Assembly: GCF_900187965.1 (NCBI RefSeq)
Contig: NZ_FZNL01000016.1
Location: 98,776 to 162,775, forward strand
DNA: 64,000 bases
Direction: 5' to 3'
Source: Flavobacterium sp. ov086
GTDB lineage: Bacteria > Bacteroidota > Bacteroidia > Flavobacteriales > Flavobacteriaceae
A program made the position numbers and the translations under genes. Below are positions 57,502 to 64,000 of the stretch, in pieces; within the stretch, counting starts at the first letter, position 1, and the number at the start of each line of letters is the position of its first letter. The notes below the pieces were generated by a model, which saw only the letters and a list, made by a program, of their open reading frames with translations, was not told the DNA's origin and ran no database searches.

Positions 57502-60390
57502 ATGTCTGAAGAGAGAGTAATAAGAATAAACAAGGTTTTAAGGGAATTAAATATTTCGTTAGAAAGAGCTGTTGATTATCTAAAAGATAAGGGAATTGCT
57601 ATTGATGCAAACCCAAATGCGAAAATTTCTGATAGCGAATTTAATATCCTACAAAGCCAATTTGCGGGCGATAAGGGGAATAAGGAAGCTTCTAAAGAGG
57701 TAGGAGAAGAGAAAAGAAAAGAAAAAGAAGCATTACGTGTTGAACGTGAGAAAGAAATTGAGGATAAACGCAGACAAGACGAGGAACGCCAAAAACAACA
57801 AGAGGTTATTAAAGCGAGAGCTGTAGTAACCGGACCTGTTCAAGTTGGTAAAATTGATTTAAATCCGAAGAAACCTGCAGTTGTTTCTGCTCCTATTGTT
57901 GAGGAACCGGCTAAAGCTGAAGAACCAAAAGTAGTTGCTACTCCGACTCAACCAGAAAAGCCTGTTCAAAAAGAAATTGTTAAGCCTGAGCCAGTGGCTC
58001 CTGTGGCTCCAGTGGTTTCTGAAGAGAAAAAGGTAGAAAAACCTATTATTACAGAGAAAAAAGAAGTAAAAGCTGAAGCTCCTAAAGTAGCACCGGAACC
58101 TGTTGTTTCGACAGATCCTACAACTGCTGAGGAGACTATCACTACTCAATATCAAAAATTATCAGGAACTACTCTTACTGGGCAAACAATTGATTTATCT
58201 CAATTTAACAAGCCTAAGAAAAAGAAAGAAGATCCAAAGATAACTCCGAACAAACCGGGAGCTCCTGGGGCAAATAACAACGCGAACAAAAATAAGCGTA
58301 AGAGAATTGCTCCTAAGCCTGGGACTCCGGGTGCACCAAAACCTGCTACAGGTAATGCACCGGGAACACCAAACCCTAATAAAATTACACCAAATACCGG
58401 TGGTGGAGGTTTTAATGCTAACAGAAGTGCAAGACCAGGTTTTGTAAAAGGAAACCGTCCTGCAATTGTAGCAAAAGTTGAGCCTACTGAAGAGGAAGTA
58501 AAAAACCAAATTAGAGAGACTCTTGAAAAACTTCAAGGTAAAGGTGGTAAATCTAAAGCTGCTAAATACAGAAGAGATAAAAGAGATACGCACCGTCAGA
58601 AATCTGATGAAGAGCAAAGAGCTATTGACGAAGGAAGTAAAACTATTAAAGTTACTGAGTTTGTTACTGTAGGTGAAATTGCAATCATGATGGATGTGCC
58701 TATTACTAAAGTAATTGGAACTTGTATGTCACTTGGTATCATGGTTACCATGAACCAGCGTTTAGATGCTGAAACATTAACTATCGTAGCTGACGAATTT
58801 GGTTATGAAGTTGAGTTTATCACTGTTGATATCGAAGAAGCAATTGAGGTTGTTGAAGATAAAGAAGAAGACTTAGTAGTTAGAGCGCCAATTGTTACTG
58901 TAATGGGTCACGTCGATCACGGTAAAACATCTTTATTGGATTATATTCGTAAAGAGAATGTTATCGCTGGTGAGTCTGGAGGTATTACACAGCACATTGG
59001 AGCATACGGAGTAACTTTAGATAATGGTCAAAAAATCGCATTCTTAGATACACCGGGTCACGAGGCGTTTACCGCAATGCGTGCACGTGGAGCTCAGGTT
59101 ACCGATATTGCTATTATTGTTGTTGCGGCGGATGATGATATCATGCCACAAACAAAAGAGGCGATCTCTCACGCACAAGCTGCGGGAGTGCCAATTATAT
59201 TTGCAATCAATAAAATTGATAAACCAAATGCGAATGTTGAGAAAATCAAAGAGCGTTTGGCTGGTATGAATTTACTTGTTGAAGATTGGGGTGGAAAAAT
59301 TCAATCACATGATATTTCTGCAAAAGTTGGAACAGGTGTAAAAGAGTTATTAGAAAAAGTTTTATTAGAGGCAGAGATTTTAGATTTAAAATCAAATCCA
59401 AATAAAGCAGCTCAGGGAACTGTAGTTGAGGCTTTCTTAGATAAAGGAAAAGGATATGTTTCTACAATTTTAGTTCAACACGGAACTTTAAAAGTTGGAG
59501 ATTATATGTTGGCAGGAAAACATCATGGTAAAATTAAAGCTATGCATGATGAACGTGGACATATCGTTAAAGAAGCTGGACCTTCAACTCCTGTATCTGT
59601 TTTAGGTCTTGATGGTGCTGCAACTGCAGGTGACAAGTTTAACGTTTTTGAAGATGAAAAAGAGGCAAAACAAATTGCATCAAAACGTTCTCAATTAATG
59701 CGTGAACAATCTGTACGTACACAAAGACATATTACACTTGATGAAATTGGTCGTCGTATTGCTCTAGGTCAGTTTAAAGAATTGAACGTAATCCTTAAAG
59801 GAGACGTTGATGGATCTGTTGAAGCATTATCAGATTCGTTCTCTAAACTTTCTACAGAAGAAATTCAAATTAATATTATCCATAAAGGTGTTGGGGCAAT
59901 TACTGAAACTGACGTTATGTTGGCTTCTGCTTCTGATGCGATCATTATCGGATTTAACGTTCGTCCTGCTGGAAATGCAAGACAACTTGCAGATAAAGAA
60001 GAAATCGATATCCGTTACTACTCTATTATCTACGCAGCGATCGATGACTTGAAAGATGCGATGGAAGGAATGTTAGCTCCTGAGATGAAAGAAGAAATTT
60101 TAGGAACTGCTGAAATCCGTGAGATTTTCAAAATTTCTAAAGTAGGTTCTATTGCAGGATGTATGGTTATGGATGGTAAAATCATGAGAAGTTCTAAAAT
60201 TAGAGTTATTAGAGATGGAGTAGTAGTGCATACAGGAGAACTTGTTGCCTTGAAACGTTTCAAAGACGATGTTAAAGAAGTTTCTAAAGGTTATGACTGT
60301 GGTATTCAGATTAAAGGTTACAACGACATCGAAGAAAGAGATGTTATTGAAGCATACCATGAAGTTGCTATCAAGAAAAAATTGAAATAA
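57502..60390 (+). CDS. infB: Translation initiation factor IF-2
   Basis: A 962-residue IF-2. An N-terminal IF2_N-type helix bundle (1-~55) is followed by a long Lys/Pro/Glu/Ala linker (60-330) and a second IF2_N module. The GTPase has GHVDHGKTS at 469-477, DTPGHEAFTAMRARG (G3) and NKIDKPNAN (G4), then domains II, III and C2 (initiator-tRNA binding). It directs fMet-tRNA to the 30S subunit. Third gene of the operon; terminator follows at 60413-60440. Confidence 0.98.
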   Translation: MSEERVIRINKVLRELNISLERAVDYLKDKGIAIDANPNAKISDSEFNILQSQFAGDKGNKEASKEVGEEKRKEKEALRVEREKEIEDKRRQDEERQKQQEVIKARAVVTGPVQVGKIDLNPKKPAVVSAPIVEEPAKAEEPKVVATPTQPEKPVQKEIVKPEPVAPVAPVVSEEKKVEKPIITEKKEVKAEAPKVAPEPVVSTDPTTAEETITTQYQKLSGTTLTGQTIDLSQFNKPKKKKEDPKITPNKPGAPGANNNANKNKRKRIAPKPGTPGAPKPATGNAPGTPNPNKITPNTGGGGFNANRSARPGFVKGNRPAIVAKVEPTEEEVKNQIRETLEKLQGKGGKSKAAKYRRDKRDTHRQKSDEEQRAIDEGSKTIKVTEFVTVGEIAIMMDVPITKVIGTCMSLGIMVTMNQRLDAETLTIVADEFGYEVEFITVDIEEAIEVVEDKEEDLVVRAPIVTVMGHVDHGKTSLLDYIRKENVIAGESGGITQHIGAYGVTLDNGQKIAFLDTPGHEAFTAMRARGAQVTDIAIIVVAADDDIMPQTKEAISHAQAAGVPIIFAINKIDKPNANVEKIKERLAGMNLLVEDWGGKIQSHDISAKVGTGVKELLEKVLLEAEILDLKSNPNKAAQGTVVEAFLDKGKGYVSTILVQHGTLKVGDYMLAGKHHGKIKAMHDERGHIVKEAGPSTPVSVLGLDGAATAGDKFNVFEDEKEAKQIASKRSQLMREQSVRTQRHITLDEIGRRIALGQFKELNVILKGDVDGSVEALSDSFSKLSTEEIQINIIHKGVGAITETDVMLASASDAIIIGFNVRPAGNARQLADKEEIDIRYYSIIYAAIDDLKDAMEGMLAPEMKEEILGTAEIREIFKISKVGSIAGCMVMDGKIMRSSKIRVIRDGVVVHTGELVALKRFKDDVKEVSKGYDCGIQIKGYNDIEERDVIEAYHEVAIKKKLK

Positions 60391-60412
60391 AATTGAAATA
60401 TTTTTCAAATAT

Positions 60413-60440
60413 AAAATCCCGAGCAATCGGGATTTTTTTT
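60413..60440 (+). terminator. Terminator of the rimP-nusA-infB operon
   Basis: AAAATCCCGA-gcaa-TCGGGATTTT perfect stem followed by Ts. The rest of the gap to 60670 has no gene except a 22-codon hydrophobic frame at 60587-60655. Confidence 0.9.
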
Positions 60441-60670
60441 GTTTTATGCTTTTTGAATATCATAAAAGTGAAGTGCTGCTTAAGCTATTTTTTTTCTTTT
60501 TCTTTTCAAAAGAATAATATCTGTTGATTTGTAATGGTCAATTTGTTTCAATTTATAACTTGAAACTAAAATGTAAGATATTAATTATGTTTTATAAAGG
60601 GGTTATTGGTTTCTTTGTACTGCTTTTGTTTGGTTTGGAAATTGGGTTTTACTAACGAAGGGATTTTTTT

Positions 60671-61456
60671 ATGAGATCGACAATATTTAGTGTTATTAAT
60701 AAACTTGTAAATAAAGGTTTTAAATCTAAAAGTGCTGTACGGACATTTACAAACGTAGAACAACTTAGAGAAATAATGCCTAATTTGTTACATGGGTATT
60801 TAAAGGAAGATGAAATGCCGGATAGTCTAAAATTGTTAGAAGCGCCTCCCGAACATGCATCTAAGGCTTTTGAGTTTGATCTGGAGTATGCTAAAAAAGC
60901 TGTAAAGTCTAAAGATAAGATCCGCTTTATACAAGCTGCAACTGATGCAGATTTATCGTTTCCGGCAGCAGTAAAGTCTTTTGAGTCTACTTTGGGTATT
61001 GAAATTAGTGATATAAAAACTCCTAAGCTTTATTTGTTGATGCGCAGAGTAATGACAGATGCTGGTTTGTCTACTTATGCAGCCAAGAATTATTATAATA
61101 GAGAACGGCCTTTTATGGTAACCAATACAAAAACATGTACTCCTGAACAGGAAGAAGTTTTACGCAAGGTTGGTTCTTTTCCGTCAGGACATGCTGCAGT
61201 TGGTTGGGCATGGGCATTGGTTTTTAGTGAAATTTTCCCCTATAATGAGCGAATGATTTTAAAACGCGGATATGATTTTGGCGAAAGCCGTATTATTTGT
61301 AATGCGCATTGGCATAGTGATGTCGAAATGGGCAGAATTATGGGAAGAGCTACTGTAGATAGACTTCGGGATAATTCAGTTTTTCAACAAGATCTGGCAA
61401 TAGCCAAAGAAGAAGTGCTTGCGATTTTAAATGAAATTACAAACAAAGAAAAATAG
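60671..61456 (+). CDS. Class A acid phosphatase-like PAP2 protein
   Basis: A 261-residue protein with the three PAP2 motifs: KNYYNRERP (KX6RP), GSFPSGHAAVG (PSGH) and SRIICNAHWHSDVEMG (SRX5HX3D). Spacing and LSFPAAVKSFESTLGIEIS match non-specific class A acid phosphatases (PhoN), normally periplasmic. Unusually, no signal peptide follows the ATG at 60671. A 22-codon hydrophobic signal-like frame (60587-60652, MFYKGVIGFFVLLLF) lies upstream in the same reading frame but is cut off by a TAA at 60653. The gene may have lost its export signal. Confidence 0.85.
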   Translation: MRSTIFSVINKLVNKGFKSKSAVRTFTNVEQLREIMPNLLHGYLKEDEMPDSLKLLEAPPEHASKAFEFDLEYAKKAVKSKDKIRFIQAATDADLSFPAAVKSFESTLGIEISDIKTPKLYLLMRRVMTDAGLSTYAAKNYYNRERPFMVTNTKTCTPEQEEVLRKVGSFPSGHAAVGWAWALVFSEIFPYNERMILKRGYDFGESRIICNAHWHSDVEMGRIMGRATVDRLRDNSVFQQDLAIAKEEVLAILNEITNKEK

Positions 61457-61489
61457 TATGAATCTTGGTGTTGTTCTGAGTATCTAGCT

Positions 61490-62296
61490 TTAGATGTCTT
61501 CATTGATTTTATTCTCCAAAATATAATTTGAAGGAGTTTTGCCTAGATTTTTTTTAAACATAAAAATAAATGCACTTGTGGTTTCGTATCCTAAATCAAA
61601 GGCGATTTCTTTTATGGATTGTTTTTCTCCTAATCTTTTTATGGCCTCCAGTAATTTTAGTCTAATTCGCCAATCACTAAAATTCATTCCTAATTCTTTA
61701 ATAAACAATCTTGATAATGTTCTGCTGCTCATGCAAGATATATCAGCATAATAGTCTATTGTGTGTTTACTGGATAAGTCATCTATCAAAAGAGTAATAA
61801 CATTTTTTAATTGTATGTGATTACTAGTGGTTAAAAAAGTTGAACTCGGCTTGATTAATGTTAATTCATCCAGAAATACCTCCATAATTTTTCTTTGTTG
61901 AAGTGTGATGTTTTTACCATCTTCAAAAGAAACAATCTTAAATAATAGTTGTTTTAAAAATGCTGAAATGTCAAAAGAGAAACTATTTGATGGCAGATTG
62001 CTGGTAAAGGCAGGATCGATAAAGACACTATACAAATTTACATTCTCCTGAAATGTAACCTGATGTTCAAGGTCTTCAGGAATCCACAATCCTTGTAATG
62101 GATTAACTACCCAAATTTGATTTTTTACAATAACATTCATAACACCACTCGTGGCGTAGATAAGTTGTGCTCGTGGATGTGAATGTGATGAGCAAATTGC
62201 ATTTGTAATTACTGTAGTATAGCCTACAACTGGTAAATCTGGATTTATTTGATATCCATAATCAACAATTAAGTCTGTCTGATATTCCTTATTCAT
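61490..62296 (-). CDS. AraC-family transcriptional regulator (cupin type)
   Basis: A 268-residue regulator with an N-terminal cupin (HSHPRAQLIYATSGVMNVIVKNQIWVVNPLQGLWIPEDLEHQV) and a C-terminal double HTH (YYADISCMSSRTLSRLFIKELGMNFSDWR, AFDLGYETTSAFIFMFKKNLGKTPSNY). It is divergent from the Fsr-like MFS gene, the standard layout for a regulator and its efflux target. Its -7 box ends only 4 bp before the ATG, so the mRNA may be leaderless. Confidence 0.94.
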   Translation of the reverse strand: MNKEYQTDLIVDYGYQINPDLPVVGYTTVITNAICSSHSHPRAQLIYATSGVMNVIVKNQIWVVNPLQGLWIPEDLEHQVTFQENVNLYSVFIDPAFTSNLPSNSFSFDISAFLKQLLFKIVSFEDGKNITLQQRKIMEVFLDELTLIKPSSTFLTTSNHIQLKNVITLLIDDLSSKHTIDYYADISCMSSRTLSRLFIKELGMNFSDWRIRLKLLEAIKRLGEKQSIKEIAFDLGYETTSAFIFMFKKNLGKTPSNYILENKINEDI

Positions 62297-62300
62297 TGTC

Positions 62301-62308
62301 CAAATGTA
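62301..62308 (-). promoter_or_regulatory. Promoter -7 box of the AraC-family gene
   Basis: TACATTTG on the minus strand, separated from the start codon by GACA only. Confidence 0.6.
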
Positions 62309-62355
62309 GTAATTCTGACAATGTAATTTAGTATCATCTTTGTGAAAAATAAATA

Positions 62356-62380
62356 CTTAAGATTTCTTTATGCTTAAGAT
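62356..62380 (+). promoter_or_regulatory. Direct repeat CTTAAGAT x2 upstream of the MFS gene
   Basis: CTTAAGAT at 62356-62363 and 62373-62380 (17-bp period), in the intergenic region between the divergent AraC and MFS genes. A candidate AraC-type operator; no other support. Confidence 0.4.
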
Positions 62381-62394
62381 GTTAAAAATAATTT

Positions 62395-63600
62395 ATGACA
62401 ACTAATAAAACACACCCTGAAATTGTCCAGAAGACAATTTATTCTATTCTTTTTATAATTAGCTTTTCTCATTTTATAAATGATTTACTGCAAGCTGTAA
62501 TACCTTCTGTTTATCCTTTATTTAAAGAAAAATTCAATTTAAGTTTTGCTCAAATTGGAATGATAACTTTTACGTATCAATTGACGGCGTCTATTTTACA
62601 GCCTTTTGTTGGTATGTATACGGATAAGAAATCTAAACCTTATTCGTTAATTATCGGAATGAGTTTTACTTTATTGGGATTATTTTTTGTTTCCATTGCT
62701 TCTAGTTTTACTTATCTATTAGTTGCTGTAAGCTTGATTGGAATTGGTTCGTCTATTTTTCATCCGGAATCATCCCGAGTGGCATATTTGGCCTCTGGAG
62801 GGAAAAAGGGATTGGCACAGTCAATTTTTCAGTTAGGTGGTAATGCAGGAAGTGCGGTTGGACCTTTATTAGCGGCCTTAATTGTTGTCCCAAATGGACA
62901 GAGCTATATAGTTTGGTTTTGTCTTATTGCTTTGATTGGTATTTTTACCTTATATAAAATAGCACTTTGGTATAGTGAGCATTTAGAAGAAAAAAAGCAA
63001 AAAAATGAGGTTTTAAAAGAAGTTGTTATTCATAAATTGTCAAAAAGAAGGGTGATATCTTCATTGGTTATATTGTTGATCTTGATTTTTTCCAAATATT
63101 TTTATCTGGCAAGTATTACGAGTTACTATACTTTTTTTCTGATCGATAAATTCAATGTTTCTATTCAGCAATCTCAGATTTATTTATTTGCTTTTTTAGG
63201 GGCAGTAGCTGCAGGAACATTAATAGGTGGACCATTGGGAGATAGGTTTGGAAGAAAATACGTGATATGGATTTCTATTTTGGGTGTGGCTCCTTTCACT
63301 CTTTTATTACCTTATGTTTCACTCTTTTGGGTTGGTATTTTATCGGTGATAATTGGAGTGATAATTTCTTCTGCATTTTCTGCTATTTTAGTATATGCTA
63401 CAGAATTATTACCTGGGAAAGTTGGTTTAGTGGCAGGGTTGTTTTTTGGATTTGCTTTTGGAATGGGAGGATTGGGATCTGCAATTCTAGGTAAGCTTGC
63501 TGATTTGACTAGTATAGCCTATGTTTTTAAAATCTGCGCCTTTTTGCCTTTGATAGGTGTGTTGACTGGTTTTTTGCCTAATATTGAAAGTAGAAAGTAG
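62395..63600 (+). CDS. MFS transporter, fosmidomycin-resistance (Fsr)-like
   Basis: A 401-residue, 12-helix major-facilitator protein. SHFINDLLQAVIPSVYPLFKE at the N-terminus, FVGMYTDKKSKP (loop 2-3 motif A) and SSIFHPESSRVAYLASGGKKGLAQSIFQLGGNAG are typical of the Fsr family; the second motif A is GGPLGDRFGRKYV. Drug efflux is likely, but the natural substrate is unknown. Control by the divergent AraC gene is expected. Confidence 0.92.
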   Translation: MTTNKTHPEIVQKTIYSILFIISFSHFINDLLQAVIPSVYPLFKEKFNLSFAQIGMITFTYQLTASILQPFVGMYTDKKSKPYSLIIGMSFTLLGLFFVSIASSFTYLLVAVSLIGIGSSIFHPESSRVAYLASGGKKGLAQSIFQLGGNAGSAVGPLLAALIVVPNGQSYIVWFCLIALIGIFTLYKIALWYSEHLEEKKQKNEVLKEVVIHKLSKRRVISSLVILLILIFSKYFYLASITSYYTFFLIDKFNVSIQQSQIYLFAFLGAVAAGTLIGGPLGDRFGRKYVIWISILGVAPFTLLLPYVSLFWVGILSVIIGVIISSAFSAILVYATELLPGKVGLVAGLFFGFAFGMGGLGSAILGKLADLTSIAYVFKICAFLPLIGVLTGFLPNIESRK

Positions 63601-63700
63601 CGATCCTGTTTTTTGAATTTTAATCAGTTCTATTTTGTAATTGGTTATTATATGTCTCGTCCTAAAAAAACGACACTGATTATTAGATAAAAATAATTAA

Positions 63701-64000
63701 TTAAACAGTTGCAAGAACGTTCTTGCAACTGTTTTTGTTTTTATAGGTTCTTATTTGGATTTGATTTTGACAATGCATTTGATTTGGTGTTAGCATATGA
63801 TTAGAATAATGTGGTCTTTGTTCATTGTAAATATTGATCGATTCTTTTATAATTTGTTTTGTAATTTTTATTTTTTGATGATATTTATCGATCATAAATT
63901 CTTGTTTTAAAATTCCATTAATTCTTTCTGCTACGGCATTTTCATACGGGTCTGAGTTTTGGGTCATACTGCATAAGACTTTATTTTTGATTAGTTCTCT
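63701..64000 (-). CDS. IS3-family transposase (OrfB, DDE integrase core), C-terminal part
   Basis: About 99 residues are open from the right edge to the stop at 63701; the 5' part is outside the window. SMTQNSDPYENAVAERINGILKQEF carries the final Glu of the DDE triad, and NEQRPHYSNHMLTPNQMH matches the rve_3 C-terminus of IS150/IS3-type transposases. The frame continues upstream of the Met at 63967 (RELIKNKVLCS) without a stop, so that Met is internal. Confidence 0.92.
   Translation of the reverse strand, partial: RELIKNKVLCSMTQNSDPYENAVAERINGILKQEFMIDKYHQKIKITKQIIKESINIYNEQRPHYSNHMLTPNQMHCQNQIQIRTYKNKNSCKNVLATV
63703..63734. terminator. Perfect 32-bp palindrome at the transposase 3' end
   Basis: 16-bp arms meeting at GAACGTTC, overlapping the last codons and stop of the transposase. 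It probably acts as a terminator protecting the element or its neighbours. Confidence 0.6.

Larger units (their letters stand above)
63653..64000 (-). mobile_element. IS3-family element, one end (continues beyond window)
   Basis: The transposase fragment is followed outward by a hairpin and then by tgtctcgtcctaaaaaaacg near 63653, a likely terminal repeat beginning with TG as in IS3 elements. Where the other end lies cannot be seen. Confidence 0.55.

Noticed and set aside
57859..58617. Two minus-strand frames inside infB
   Set aside because: Phe/Arg/Ser-rich complements of the IF-2 linker; shadows.
63703..63734. Attachment or IS end site
   Set aside because: The palindrome overlaps the transposase stop and lies inside the element; it fits a terminator better than a terminal repeat.

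Overview
The window looks like a chromosomal segment of a Flavobacterium-like Bacteroidota bacterium. The DNA is AT-rich. The recognisable promoters carry the Bacteroidota -7 box TAnnTTTG instead of sigma70 boxes. The short intergenic repeats (GTTTCAAG-, GGAATTTG- and GTCTTAAAGTC-type runs and blocks with AGCGGATAGCCCG-like cores) are of a kind I associate with Flavobacterium. Proteins such as DUF3127, DUF4301, a bacterial GGGP synthase and a TPP-riboswitch TonB receptor fit the same assignment. No plasmid or phage backbone genes are seen; one IS3-type element enters at the right edge.

Layout. 1-8.8 kb: partial Ada-like repair regulator, GNAT enzyme, SMR pump, patatin/outer-membrane fusion, ahcY, a phosphopantetheinyl transferase, and a truncated-haemoglobin operon beside a Crp/Fnr regulator with an FNR-like palindrome. 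8.9-12.7 kb: GGGP synthase, then pnuC, a NadR-like kinase fused to DUF4301, and arfB. 12.8-29 kb: a thiamine regulon with two TPP riboswitches. One precedes a TonB receptor; the other, on the minus strand, precedes thiS-thiC-thiE2-thiD-thiE-thiG-thiH-thiF. A 0.57 kb GxxExxY cassette bounded by near-perfect 43-bp inverted repeats sits between thiG and thiH. Between these lie greA, a HIT protein, a sensor kinase, a flavin-reductase-like protein, DUF3127, aat and a MOSC protein. 29-42.3 kb: tag, a queuosine-precursor transporter, an M3 peptidase, the rplM-rpsI-rpsB-tsf ribosomal block, two ferritin-like exported proteins, a LacI regulator and polA.

42.4-45.8 kb holds the most distinctive locus. 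A two-component system is flanked by three tiny exported Lys/Ala-rich proteins that resemble enterobacterial acid-shock protein Asr in composition. The two transcription units encoding them share the same promoter architecture: tandem TCTTCAT half-sites with an 11-bp period, exactly 17 bp upstream of a TAnnTTTG box. This suggests a self-contained envelope-stress module.

45.9-64 kb: a membrane phosphoesterase, a thioredoxin-fold protein without active-site cysteines, a deacetylase, a large DUF2723 membrane protein, two tandemly duplicated tRNA-Gln units, AraC/ALDH/Usp genes, the rimP-nusA-infB operon with a terminator-like leader hairpin, a class A acid phosphatase-like gene, a divergent AraC/Fsr-like MFS pair, and the IS3-type transposase fragment.

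All calls come from reading motifs and gene order; no database search was run. Positions of hairpins, boxes and repeats were read by eye and may be off by a base or two.
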